From DATBVX01 sp963696675 (GTDB taxonomy: Bacteria > Pseudomonadota > Gammaproteobacteria > Steroidobacterales > Steroidobacteraceae), in assembly GCA_963696675.1 (NCBI GenBank), contig CAVOLM010000030.1, forward strand, positions 6,059 through 70,058: DNA of 64,000 bases, read 5' to 3'. How positions within the stretch are numbered: position 1 is the stretch's first letter; each line of letters starts with the position of its first letter. Shown in pieces: positions 38,627 to 47,853 of this stretch. Made by a program: the position numbers and the translations under genes. The notes under the pieces were generated by a model. That model made no database searches. It saw only the letters and a program-made list of their open reading frames with translations, and was not told where the DNA came from.

Positions 38627-39058
38627 GTGGAAGGCAAAGACCTGCGCAAGGCCGGACTGAAGGTCACGCTGCCGCGGCTCAAGATCATCGAGATTCTCGA
38701 GCACACGACAACGCGCCACATGAGCGCGGAAGACATCTACAAGACCCTCCTGGAATCCAACGAAGACATCGGGCTGGCGACGGTCTATCGCGTTCTCACC
38801 CAGTTCGAGGCCGCCGGACTCGTGACGCGACACCATTTCGAGGATGGAATGGCGGTCTTCGAGCTCAACCAGGGGCCGCACCATGATCACATCGTGTGCA
38901 TTGACTGTGGCCGGGTCGAGGAGTTCGTGGACAGCGGCATCGAGGACCGGCAGAACGCGGTGGCGAAGCGCCTCGGATACGAGATCCGCGATCATTCACT
39001 GATTCTTTACGGGCAATGTCGGCGCAATCCGTGCCCGCACCAGAAGGCGCGGGACTAG
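38627..39058 (+). CDS. fur: ferric uptake regulator Fur
   Basis: 143 aa from GTG 38627. The winged-helix part has GLKVTLPRLKIIEIL and SAEDIYKTLLESNEDIGLATVYRVL; metal ligands lie in RHHFEDGMAVFELNQGPHHDHIVC, the CIDC pair and CRRNPCPH. It represses iron-uptake genes when Fe2+ is bound. Divergent from bamE over 103 bp, with a GATAAT-like -10 in the gap. It converges on recN with 7 bp between stops. Confidence 0.96.
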   Translation: MEGKDLRKAGLKVTLPRLKIIEILEHTTTRHMSAEDIYKTLLESNEDIGLATVYRVLTQFEAAGLVTRHHFEDGMAVFELNQGPHHDHIVCIDCGRVEEFVDSGIEDRQNAVAKRLGYEIRDHSLILYGQCRRNPCPHQKARD

Positions 39059-39065
39059 CCGACCA

Positions 39066-40749
39066 CTAGCTCTGCGCCCGCGCGGCAGCCCGCTTCAGCA
39101 TGTCGCGAGCGTGATCGCGAGCCTTCTGGGTGACCTCTACGCCACCCAGCATTCGCGCCAGCTCCTCGATCCGCTCCGGTCCGCGCAGCTCGTTGAGCGC
39201 GGTACGGGCGCTGCGTCCATCGGTGAGTTTCACCACCCGCACGTGGTGATCGGCCTGGCTCGCGACCTGCGGGAGATGCGTGACGCACAACACTTGCGTG
39301 CGTTCTCCCAGGAGACCCAATTGACGGCCGACGATCTCCGCTACACCGCCGCCGACGCCGGCGTCGACTTCATCGAATACCAGGCACGGTGTCAGTGCCT
39401 TGCCGGCCGAGGCGACCTGTACGGCGAGACTGATGCGTGACAGCTCCCCGCCCGAGGCAACCCGAGCCAGGGGTTTCAACGGCTGACCGGGATTGGCACT
39501 GACGGTGAACTCGACCTCATCGATGCCGTGCGATTGCGGTTCGCCCGAACTCATCGACAGCACTGCCTCGAAACGACCACCGGCCATGCCGAGGCTTTGC
39601 ATGAGCTGCGTTACTTCGCGCGTCAATTTCGCGCCGGCCTTGCGACGCGCCGCCGACAAGGACTGTGCGACGCGATCGTACTCGGCGCGAGCTTCTGTGG
39701 CGTCGCGGGCGGCCGCTTCGACGGTGGAGGCGTGCGATTCGAGCGCATGCAATTCGGCGCTGAGGCGCTCTAACTGACCGGGCAGCTCTTCGGCGGGCAG
39801 CCGGTGCTTGCGCGCCAGCTCCTCGATCGTCGCGACACGCCGCTCCACCCATTCCTGCCGCTGGGGGTCGACATCCAGCGAATCGAGGTAGTGGCGTAAC
39901 GTCGCGCTCGCTTCGCGAATCGAGATCGCGGCTTCCGCGAGCAACCGCTCGGCGGATTCGAGCTGTGCATCGAACGCGACGAGGCCACGCAGGATTCCCT
40001 GCGCGCGACTCACCGCAAGGTTTGCGTTGGCTGTCGTCAGCTTCATCGATCAGCTCGATCGCCTGCTGTGCGCCTTGCGCGAGCCGCCCGCTGTTCGCGT
40101 GCCGACGCTGCTCGGCCAGGAGCTCGGGAAGCTCCTGCACCGTGAGGGACAGCGCCTCGAGCTCGCGCACCTGGTAGTGCAGCAGTTCGAGTCGCGCGTC
40201 GCGATCCCGGCCGGCCGCCTCGAGTTCGGCCAGGCGGGCTCGCTGCTCCTGCCACCGATCGAATGCAGCGCTCACGGCGTCGACCAGCTCTTCGTGACGA
40301 CCGTGCGCATCGACGAGCGAGCGCTGCGCGGGCCGGCGCACCAGGGCAAGAAATTCCTGTTGGCCGTGAATGTCGACGAGCAGCTCACCGAGTTCGCGCA
40401 AGGTTTGCAACGGCACCGGCTGACCATTGATGAACGAGCGCGAGCGGCCGTCACGCGACAGTACGCGTCGCAGGATGCACTCGCCTTCGCCCTCGATGGC
40501 CTGTGCCTCGAGACGGCGTCCGAGCTTCGGGTACGCACGCAGGTCGAAAGTTGCCGAGATCTCAGCGCGCTCCGCTCCGTGGCGAATCGCATCGCTGCTT
40601 GCCCGCCCGCCGGCCGCGAGTGCGAGGGCATCGACCACGATTGACTTGCCGGCACCGGTCTCGCCGGTCAGAGCGGTCAAGCCCGATCCGAACTCGAGCT
40701 CGATCTCATCGATGATCGCGAAATCGCGAATCCGCAGGTACGTGAGCAC
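39066..40749 (-). CDS. recN: DNA repair protein RecN, one frameshift
   Basis: SMC-like ATPase for double-strand break repair. GTG 40749 starts VLTYLRIRDFAIIDEIELEF; Walker A GETGAGKS, then a coiled coil; the C-terminal half has the signature VASGGELSRISLA, Walker B LVFDEVDAGVGG and CVTHLPQVASQAD. An extra A near 40040-40043 breaks the frame at IELIDEA; removing it gives LIDELTTANANLAVSRAQ. Repaired length is about 560 aa. nadK ends 8 bp upstream, so the two are one operon. Confidence 0.93.
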
Positions 40750-40757
40750 GCGGCGCC

Positions 40758-41678
40758 TCAGCGCTCGGCTGGCGGGAGCTTGGCGGGCGGAGGGCGGTCG
40801 TATCCGCCACGACCCCAATGGAGCTTGGAGCGCAACAGGCGAAAGTAGTCGTATCCGGGCGGGTGGATCAGCGTGATCTGGTCAGGGGAGGCTGCCACCT
40901 GCAGGCGATCGCCAGGCTCGAGTCCTCCCAGCAAGGTGCCGTCGCACAACACCTGCGCACGCGTATCGGCGCGTACCATCAGGCGCAGCTCGATGGCCGC
41001 ATCGGCCGGCACGACGATGGGTCGATCGCTCAGCGTGTGTGGAGAAATGGGCACCAGGACGACGGCACCGAGCCGGGGCTGCACGATCGGACCGCCGCAG
41101 GAAAGCGCGTACGCTGTCGAGCCCGTCGCCGATGCCACGATCAGGCCGTCCGCACCGTGAGTATTCACGTACTGGCCGTCGATCCAGGTCTCGAAGTCGA
41201 GCATGCGGCCGGTTTCCCACTTCTGCATGACGACATCGTTGAGCGCGGTGAGCGTCGCCAGGACGCGACCGCCGCGGCTGAGGCGCGCCTCGAGCAGCGA
41301 GCGCCGATCCTCGGTGAAGTTGCCGGCGAGGACATCGTCGAGCCGGTCCAGCATGTCGTCTGGCGAGACATCGGTCATGAATCCGAGTCGTCCGCGATTT
41401 ACGCCGAGCAGCGGGACCTTGCGCCCGACGACCAGTCGCGAAGCGAAGAGCATGGTCCCATCGCCTCCAATGGCGATCAGGAGGTCCGCTTGATCGGCAA
41501 ACGCCTGCGGATCGAGCCGTGTCACGCGAGTCGAACCAAAGTCGACCGTTCCGTTCTCATCGACGAGGACCTTGCCGCCGCGCTTGACCAGGTGGCCCGC
41601 GAGCGTATGCATGCTGTCGGCGACACGCGTATCGGTGTCCCGGCCCACGAGTGCAAACGACTGGAATGGCTTCGCCAT
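40758..41678 (-). CDS. nadK: NAD kinase
   Basis: 306 aa from ATG 41678 (MAKPFQSFALVGRDTDTRV), typical of gammaproteobacterial NadK. Conserved IAIGGDGTMLFASR, LGVNRGRLGFMTDV and DGLIVASATGSTAYALSCGGP contain the GGDG catalytic and NAD-binding motifs. It phosphorylates NAD to NADP. Divergent from hrcA and upstream of recN, a common nadK-recN arrangement. Confidence 0.95.
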   Translation of the reverse strand: MAKPFQSFALVGRDTDTRVADSMHTLAGHLVKRGGKVLVDENGTVDFGSTRVTRLDPQAFADQADLLIAIGGDGTMLFASRLVVGRKVPLLGVNRGRLGFMTDVSPDDMLDRLDDVLAGNFTEDRRSLLEARLSRGGRVLATLTALNDVVMQKWETGRMLDFETWIDGQYVNTHGADGLIVASATGSTAYALSCGGPIVQPRLGAVVLVPISPHTLSDRPIVVPADAAIELRLMVRADTRAQVLCDGTLLGGLEPGDRLQVAASPDQITLIHPPGYDYFRLLRSKLHWGRGGYDRPPPAKLPPAER

Positions 41679-41820
41679 CGGATTTTCGCGGCCTTTTACC
41701 ATGTCGATCCCAACCGGGCCATGCGGGCTTTCACCCGGATTTGCGCAGCTTGACTTCGCCGAACGCGCGCTGTTAGTTAGCGGCACGCGCCATGATCAGG
41801 GTCTTTGCTGAATATACAGA

Positions 41821-42891
41821 GTGTTGACGTCCATGCCGACAGATGCCGCCGACGATCTTTTGAATGAGCGGGCACAGCACCTGCTCAGGATCCTGATCGA
41901 GAGCTACATCCGTGACGGTCAGCCCGTCGGCTCGCGCACTCTGTCGCGTGAGTCGGGCCTGAATCTCAGCTCAGCGACCATCCGCAACGTGATGGCGGAT
42001 CTGGAAGGACTCGGGTTCGTGACTTCTCCGCATACCTCGGCGGGGCGCATCCCGACTGACAAGGGATATCGGCTGTTCGTGGACTCACTCCTGAAGCTCA
42101 AGCCTCTCGATGAGCCCGAAGTTGCCGACCTGCAGCGGCGCCTGGAAGAACACAGCGACGAGCCGAAAGCGCTGGTGGCCGTTGCTTCACAGGTGCTCTC
42201 GACGATCACGCACCTGGCGGGAGTTGTGACACTTCCGCGTCAATCGCAGGCGGCGGTGAGCCAGATCGAGTTCGTGGGGCTGTCGGATAACCGGGTGCTC
42301 ACGATACTGGTGGTCGGGGGACGCGAGGTGCAGAACCGCATCCTGCACCTGGAGCGGCATTACTCACCGGATGAGTTGCGGCGCGCCGCCAACTACCTCA
42401 ACGAGCAGGTTCGCGGTCGCAGCTTGAGTGAAGTCCGGGCTGAGATCCTGGCGCAACTGCACGAGACGCGGCAGAACCTCAATCAATTGATGCTGGACGC
42501 GATCCAGCTTGCGCAGCAGATGGTCGATTCGGGAGAGCGTGCCGCGGCAGGCTATGTCATCGCCGGTGAAACCAACCTGATGGGTTTTGCCGAGCTCTCG
42601 AACGTCGAAAAGCTGCGTCGCCTGTTCGAGGCGTTCAACGAGAAGCGCGACATTCTGCACTTGCTCGATCACAGCCTGCGGGCCGAGGGTGTGCAGATCT
42701 TCATCGGCCAGGAGTCCGGGTACACCATCCTGGATGACTGCAGCGTGGTCACGGCCCCCTACACGCTCGACAACGAGATCGTGGGCGTCCTCGGGGTCAT
42801 CGGACCGACGCGCATGGCCTATGAACGGGTCATTCCGATCGTCGACATCACGGCGCGGCTGCTTGGAACTGCCTTGAATTCACGCCGCTGA
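41821..42891 (+). CDS. hrcA: heat-inducible transcription repressor HrcA
   Basis: Up to 356 aa. The winged helix (AQHLLRILIESYIRDGQPVG, SSATIRNVMADLEGLGFV, HTSAGRIPTDKGYR) is followed by the GAF-like domain and VIGPTRMAYERVIPIVDITA. Start is either GTG 41821 or ATG 41833; the ribosome site is weak for both. I see no CIRCE inverted repeat upstream of grpE or dnaK in this window, so its targets here are unclear. First gene of the hrcA-grpE-dnaK-dnaJ order. Confidence 0.94.
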   Translation: MLTSMPTDAADDLLNERAQHLLRILIESYIRDGQPVGSRTLSRESGLNLSSATIRNVMADLEGLGFVTSPHTSAGRIPTDKGYRLFVDSLLKLKPLDEPEVADLQRRLEEHSDEPKALVAVASQVLSTITHLAGVVTLPRQSQAAVSQIEFVGLSDNRVLTILVVGGREVQNRILHLERHYSPDELRRAANYLNEQVRGRSLSEVRAEILAQLHETRQNLNQLMLDAIQLAQQMVDSGERAAAGYVIAGETNLMGFAELSNVEKLRRLFEAFNEKRDILHLLDHSLRAEGVQIFIGQESGYTILDDCSVVTAPYTLDNEIVGVLGVIGPTRMAYERVIPIVDITARLLGTALNSRR

Positions 42892-42965
42892 TCCCGATTA
42901 CCGGCGGGCGGCTGGTATCCTTACCGGCCGCTATTCCCGTACCCGCCTCAGTCAGGAGAGTTCCG

Positions 42966-43542
42966 ATGACGAACAGGGCCCACAAGGACGCCGAGCGCGA
43001 CGCACGCGAGGCACAGGGAGAATTCGACCCCGAGGCCACTGCCGTACTCTCCGAGAACACTGGGCCTGGCGGCAGCGACGAGTCCCGGGCATTGGCGGAC
43101 GCCGAGGCGAAAGCCCAGGAGAACTGGAACAACTACTTGCGGGCAGTGGCCGAGCTCGAGAACTTCCGCAAGCGCATGACGCGGGATCTCGAGAACGCCC
43201 ACAAGTTCGGTCTCGAAAAGTTTGCGGCTGAACTGCTTGACGTGCGCGACAGCCTGGAACTGGGGCTGGAAGCGGGCGATAAAGCGGACGTGCGCAGCCT
43301 CCTGGCCGGGAAGGAAGCCACGCTGCGGCTCCTGACCAAGGCTTTCGAGAAGCAGGGGATCACCGAGATCAATCCAGTCGGGGCGCCCTTCGATCCGCAG
43401 GTGCACGAGGCCATCGCGATGCAGGAATCGGCCACCGCAGAGCCCAACACGGTCCTGCAGGTGGTGCAGAAGGGCTACCAGCTCAACGGCCGCCTGTTGC
43501 GTCCGGCGAGAGTGATCGTCGCCCGAGCGCCCTCGGGTCTGA
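42966..43542 (+). CDS. grpE: nucleotide exchange factor GrpE
   Basis: ATG 42966 with AGGAG upstream. A charged N-terminus, a long helix (AQENWNNYLRAVAELENFRK) and the beta domain (FDPQVHEAIAMQES, VVQKGYQLNGRLLRPARVIV). It releases ADP from DnaK. The family ends soon after VIVARAP. Here the frame stays open to 43661, but a stop (43540-43542) lies one base out of frame and the extension would run through a heat-shock promoter. I therefore place the end at 43542 and suspect one inserted base near 43525. A hairpin CCCGAG/CTCGGG covers 43522-43537. Confidence 0.9.
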
Positions 43543-43592
43543 CCCCAAGGGCACAACTGCCGGTCAGGAAAGGGCCTTTTTGCACCATCGCG

Positions 43593-43620
43593 CTTGAAAC
43601 ACCCGTCGTCTTCCCCATCA
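43593..43620 (+). promoter_or_regulatory. sigma-32 heat-shock promoter for dnaK
   Basis: CTTGAAA at 43593-43599, a 13-bp spacer, then CCCCATCA at 43613-43620 matches the RpoH consensus CTTGAAA-N11-15-CCCCATnT almost perfectly. The predicted start is near 43627, with the dnaK ATG at 43664. dnaK-dnaJ can thus be induced independently of hrcA-grpE. Confidence 0.75.
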
Positions 43621-43663
43621 TGCCGTTCAGGTTTCGAATCTGTTTTTGCAGGAGTCACTAGTC

Positions 43664-45614
43664 ATGGCCAAGACCATCGGTATCGACCTGGGCACGACCA
43701 ACTCGTGTGTCGCCATCATGGAAGGCGGCAAGCCCCGGGTCATCGAAAACAGCGAGGGTGATCGCACCACGCCCTCCATCGTCGCTTTCACCAAAGACAA
43801 CGAGGTACTGGTGGGCCAGTCGGCCAAGCGCCAGGCGGTAACCAACCCGCAGAACACGCTGTTCGCGATCAAGCGACTCATCGGGCGCAAGTTCACCGAT
43901 GAAGTCGTGCAGAAGGACATCGGCATGGTGCCGTATAAGATCGTCAAGGCGGACAACGGCGACGCCTGGGTGGAAGTGAACGGCAAGAAGATGGCGCCGC
44001 CCGAAGTCTCGGCGCGCGTGCTCATGAAGATGAAGAAAACCGCCGAGGATTATCTCGGCGAGACCGTGACTGAAGCCGTCGTCACGGTGCCGGCCTATTT
44101 CAACGACTCGCAGCGCCAGGCGACCAAGGACGCCGGCCGCATCGCGGGTCTTAACGTCAAGCGCATCATCAATGAGCCGACCGCGGCTGCGCTCGCGTAC
44201 GGCCTCGACAAGACGGGCGGCGATCGCAAGATCGCGGTCTACGACCTTGGGCGGTGGCACCTTCGACATTTCCATCATCGAGATCGCAGAGATCGACGGC
44301 GAGCGCCAGTTCGAAGTGCTGTCTACGAACGGCGATACGTTCCTGGGCGGCGAGGACTTCGACCTGCGCGTGATCAACTTCATCGCCGAGGAATTCAAGA
44401 AGGAGAGTGGCGTGGACGTGCGGCGGGATCCGCTCGCCATGCAGCGCCTCAAGGAAGCCTCAGAGAAGGCGAAGATCGAGCTCTCCTCCAGCCAGCAGAC
44501 GGACGTCAACCTGCCGTACATCACGGCGGATGCGAGCGGCCCGAAGCACCTCAACGTGCGCCTCACGCGCGCGAAGCTCGAGTCGCTGGTGGAAGACCTG
44601 GTGCAGAAGACCCTCGGTCCGTGCAAGACCGCGCTCAAGGATGCCGGCCTTTCGGTCGGCGAAGTCGGCGAGGTGATCCTCGTCGGTGGCCAGACGCGCA
44701 TGCCGCTGGTGCAGAAAGTGGTGCGTGACCTCTTCGGCAAGGAGCCGCGCAAGGACGTGAACCCGGACGAGGCGGTCGCGGTCGGTGCCGCGATTCAGGC
44801 GGGCGTGCTCGCGGGCGACGTCAAGGACGTGCTGCTGCTCGATGTCACGCCGCTCTCGCTCGGTATCGAGACCCTCGGCGGCGTGATGACGAAGCTGATC
44901 GAGAAGAACACCACGATCCCGACCAAGGCGAACCAGGTGTTCTCGACCGCGGACGACAACCAGACGGCCGTGACCATTCACGTGCTGCAGGGCGAGCGCG
45001 AGCGCGCGAGCGACAACAAGTCGCTCGGCCGCTTCGACCTGGCGGACATTCCGCCGGCACCGCGCGGCATGCCGCAGGTCGAAGTCACCTTCGACATCGA
45101 TGCGAACGGCATCCTGAACGTGTCGGCCAAGGACAAGGCGACGGGCAAGGAACAGAAGATCGTGATCAAGGCCTCGAGCGGCCTCAATGAGCAGGAGATC
45201 CAGCGCATGGTCAAGGACGCCGAAGCGCACGCGGAAGAGGACAAGCGCTTCCGCGAGCTGGTCGATGCGCGCAATCGTGGTGATGCGTTGATGCATGCCA
45301 CCGAGAAGTCGCTCAAGGATCTGGGTGACAAGGTCACCTCCGAGGAGCGCTACAAGATCGAGACTGCGATCTCGGCGCTCAAGACCGCGCTGAGCGGCGA
45401 TGACAAGGATGCGATCGAAAAGCGCTCGCACGAGCTGGCACAGGCGTCGGCAGCGATTGCGCAGCGTGCCTACAGCCAGCAGGCAGGCGAGGGTGCGCCA
45501 GGCCCGGATGCCGGGGCATCAGCCGGGAGCGGTGCGAGCAGCGGTGGCGGCAAGGACGATGTGCTCGATGCCGAGTTCGAGGAAGTGAAAGACAAAGGTC
45601 GCAAGAGCTCATAA
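43664..45614 (+). CDS. dnaK: molecular chaperone DnaK, one frameshift
   Basis: Hsp70. N-terminus KTIGIDLGTTNSCVAIMEG, VVTVPAYFNDSQRQATKDAG and the phosphate-2 loop DLGGGTFD, which is split by an extra T at 44247-44248 (DLG then DISIIEIAEIDG in the next frame). The substrate-binding domain has LLDVTPLSLGIETLGGVMTK and the lid follows; it ends with DDVLDAEFEEVKDK. Repaired length is about 649 aa. AGGAGT lies 12 bp before the ATG. Confidence 0.96.
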
Positions 45615-45643
45615 GAGTTCAGTGCGGTTCTTGGGATGGATGG

Positions 45644-45674
45644 CCGCCGCGGGGTCGTAAAGGTCCCGCGGCGG
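45644..45674 (+). other. GC-rich hairpin between dnaK and dnaJ
   Basis: CCGCCGCGGG (45644-45653) and CCCGCGGCGG (45665-45674) are perfect 10-bp arms around an 11-nt loop. No T-run follows, so it is more likely a processing or stability element that sets the dnaK:dnaJ ratio than a full terminator. Confidence 0.6.
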
Positions 45675-45701
45675 TCGCATGTTTGAAGGTTCTGCGGCGT
45701 A

Positions 45702-46829
45702 ATGTCGAAACGCGACTACTACAAAGTGCTCGAACTGGCGCGCAACGCCACCGAAGCCGAGATCAAGAAGGCGTACCGGCGGCTCGCGATGAAATTTCAT
45801 CCCGACCGCAATCCCCACGACACGGAAGCCGAGGAGAAATTCAAGGAAGCCAAGGAGGCCTACGAAGTTCTGACCGATGCGCAGAAGCGCGCGGCATACG
45901 ACCAGTTCGGTCACGCCGGGGTCGATGCGAGCCGCGGCGGCGCGGGGTTCAGTGCCGCTGATGCGTTCGGCGACATCTTCGGCGATGTGTTCGGCGATAT
46001 CTTCGGCGGCGGCCGGCGCAGCCGCTCGCAGGTGTTCCGAGGTGCCGACCTGCGCTACGGCATGGAGCTCGAACTCGATCAGGCCGTGTTTGGCGACAGC
46101 GTCGACATCGAGTTCCAGACACTCGCCGAGTGCGAGGTGTGTAGCGGCAGCGGAGCAGCGAAGGGCTCAAGCCCGGTCACCTGCGAAACCTGCAGCGGGC
46201 AAGGGAGCGTGCGCGTCAGCCAGGGATTTTTCAGCGTTCAGCAGACCTGCCCGCGCTGCAAAGGCCGGGGGCAGATCATTCAGAAGCCCTGCGACAACTG
46301 CCACGGCCAGGGCCGCATTCGCCGCCCCAAAACGCTGACGGTCAAGGTCCCACCGGGTGTCGACACCGGCGATCGCATCCGCCTCGCGGGCGAAGGAGAA
46401 GCCGGGCGTAACGGCGGGCCGACCGGTGATCTGTACGTCGAGATCCAGGTCCGCGAGCATCCGATCTTCGAGCGCGATGGCAGTCACCTGTCATGCGAAG
46501 TTCCGATCAGCTTCGCGACCGCCGTTCTCGGTGGCCAGGTCGACGTGCCGACCCTGGATGGACACGTGACGCTCAAGGTTCCGACGGAGACGCAATCCGG
46601 GCGCGTGTTTCGCCTGCGTGAGAAAGGCGTGCGCCCGGTGCGCGGCGGTCCGGTCGGAGACCTGTTCTGTCGCGTGGTGGTCGAGACGCCCGTCAATCTG
46701 GCCTCCGAGCAGAAGGAGCTGCTGCGTAAGCTCGATGAGTCCCTGCGCGGCGATCACAAGCGACACAATCCGCGCGAGCAGGGCTGGCTCGAGGGCGTCA
46801 AGAAATTCTTCGAGAACATCGGCCGATGA
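45702..46829 (+). CDS. dnaJ: chaperone DnaJ
   Basis: 375 aa. J domain with HPD at 33-35, a Gly/Phe-rich linker with a repeated FGDIFGDVFGDIFGGG unit, four zinc motifs (CEVCSGSG, CETCSGQG, CPRCKGRG, CDNCHGQG) and the C-terminal client-binding domain. It stimulates DnaK ATPase and delivers unfolded substrates. Its stop overlaps the dapB start by 4 bp. Confidence 0.97.
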   Translation: MSKRDYYKVLELARNATEAEIKKAYRRLAMKFHPDRNPHDTEAEEKFKEAKEAYEVLTDAQKRAAYDQFGHAGVDASRGGAGFSAADAFGDIFGDVFGDIFGGGRRSRSQVFRGADLRYGMELELDQAVFGDSVDIEFQTLAECEVCSGSGAAKGSSPVTCETCSGQGSVRVSQGFFSVQQTCPRCKGRGQIIQKPCDNCHGQGRIRRPKTLTVKVPPGVDTGDRIRLAGEGEAGRNGGPTGDLYVEIQVREHPIFERDGSHLSCEVPISFATAVLGGQVDVPTLDGHVTLKVPTETQSGRVFRLREKGVRPVRGGPVGDLFCRVVVETPVNLASEQKELLRKLDESLRGDHKRHNPREQGWLEGVKKFFENIGR

Positions 46830-47617
46830 CGAGGAGCGTCGCGCTGTTCGGAGTGAGCGGTCGGATGGGCCGTGCACTGCTGGAGGCGATGCGCGACGAA
46901 CCTGACCTCAAGCTGAGCGGAGCACTGGCCTCTCCGGCGAGCAAGCATCTCGGCAGTGATGCCGGTGAACTCTACGGCGGTCGATCGCTCGGGGTCATCG
47001 TGACGTCCGATCGAGAGCGGGCCATGGTTGGCGCCGAGGTCGTGATCGACTTTACGCTCGCGAACTCGGTTCCCGACACCTTGCGTGCATGCACGGCCCA
47101 TCGTTGCCCGCTGGTGTTGGGTACGACCGGCCTGTCGCCGGACGCCTTGGCGCAACTGCGCGCAAGCGCGGCGACGATCCCGATCCTCTATTCGCCCAAC
47201 ATGAGCATCGGCGTCAACGTGATGATCAACCTGGCACGAGCGGCGGCGCGCACGCTTGGGTCGAGTTTCGAAGTCGACATTCTCGACATTCATCACCGGA
47301 ACAAGATCGATGCACCTTCCGGCACCGCGCTCAAACTCGGCGAAAGCGTCGCATCCGCTCGAGGACAGGAATTGGCCAAGGTTGCGCTCAAGGAAGGAGA
47401 GGCGAAGTCGCGTAGCAGCGGCCAGATCGTGTTCACCTCGGTGCGCGAGGGCGACCAGGTGGGTGAGCACCGCGTCAGCTTCGAGGGTCCTGGCGAGTCT
47501 TTGATCCTGACGCACCGCGCCACCGACCGAGTGATCTACGCGCGCGGAGCGTTGCGAGCTGCGAACTGGTTGGTTGGAAAGCCGCCCGGTCTCTATTCCA
47601 TGGCAGATATACTTTGA
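46826..47617 (+). CDS. dapB: 4-hydroxy-tetrahydrodipicolinate reductase
   Basis: 263 aa. NAD(P)-binding GVSGRMGRALLEA, VIDFTLANSV, LGTTGL and the active site DIHHRNKIDAPSGTALKLGE with the catalytic His and Lys. Second step after DapA in lysine/DAP synthesis. The 4-bp overlap with dnaJ makes it the last gene of the chaperone operon; about 236 bp of leader separate it from carA. Confidence 0.96.
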   Translation: MTRSVALFGVSGRMGRALLEAMRDEPDLKLSGALASPASKHLGSDAGELYGGRSLGVIVTSDRERAMVGAEVVIDFTLANSVPDTLRACTAHRCPLVLGTTGLSPDALAQLRASAATIPILYSPNMSIGVNVMINLARAAARTLGSSFEVDILDIHHRNKIDAPSGTALKLGESVASARGQELAKVALKEGEAKSRSSGQIVFTSVREGDQVGEHRVSFEGPGESLILTHRATDRVIYARGALRAANWLVGKPPGLYSMADIL

Positions 47618-47625
47618 TAAATCAG

Positions 47626-47643
47626 AGAGATATCAGTATCTCT
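47626..47643. repeat. AT-rich dyad at the carA promoter
   Basis: AGAGATA-TCAG-TATCTCT: perfect 7-bp arms, nine bases after the dapB stop, abutting a -35 box. It could be an operator or a weak end to the dapB mRNA; there is no GC stem or T-run. It does not match the ArgR consensus. Confidence 0.45.
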
Positions 47644-47670
47644 TGAGAACTTCAGATAGCTGTGGACAAT
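47643..47670 (+). promoter_or_regulatory. candidate carAB promoter
   Basis: -35 TTGAGA (47643-47648), 16-bp spacer, -10 GACAAT (47665-47670). Five and four of six positions match. It would give a leader RNA of about 175 nt carrying the leader peptide and hairpin. Confidence 0.4.
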
Positions 47671-47714
47671 TGACGTTCCCAGGGAGACTGAGGGGCGTAG
47701 TGGCGTGGACAGTG

Positions 47715-47783
47715 ATGGGTCGAGTTCGTAAAATTCGCGCCGTTGCCAATAGGGTAGTCTGTCAAAGCGGGACGGAGTTCTGA
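47715..47783 (+). CDS. putative carAB leader peptide
   Basis: A 22-codon frame, MGRVRKIRAVANRVVCQSGT plus EF, with four arginine codons (CGA, CGT, CGC, AGG). The stop falls in the loop of the following hairpin. Arginine is an end product of the carbamoyl-phosphate pathway, so ribosome pausing on these codons could affect the hairpin. The ribosome site (TGGACAGTG) is weak. Inference from layout only. Confidence 0.35.
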   Translation: MGRVRKIRAVANRVVCQSGTEF

Positions 47784-47803
47784 TGAAGAGCTCCTCCCGC
47801 TTT
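47764..47803 (+). terminator. attenuator-like hairpin upstream of carA
   Basis: AAAGCGGGA (47764-47772) pairs with TCCCGCTTT (47795-47803), and GGAG (47774-47777) with CTCC (47791-47794): a 13-bp stem with one bulged C. It ends in three T only, so termination may need help. It covers the end of the putative leader peptide and lies 50 bp before carA. Confidence 0.5.
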
Positions 47804-47853
47804 GTACATGCGCACCCCGATTTCTGCGCGTTGCGGGCGAAGGGGACAACTGG

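Noticed and set aside
43543..43661. C-terminal extension of GrpE to 43661
   Set aside because: It goes beyond the family's end and overlaps a near-consensus sigma-32 promoter; a single-base error near 43525 explains it better.
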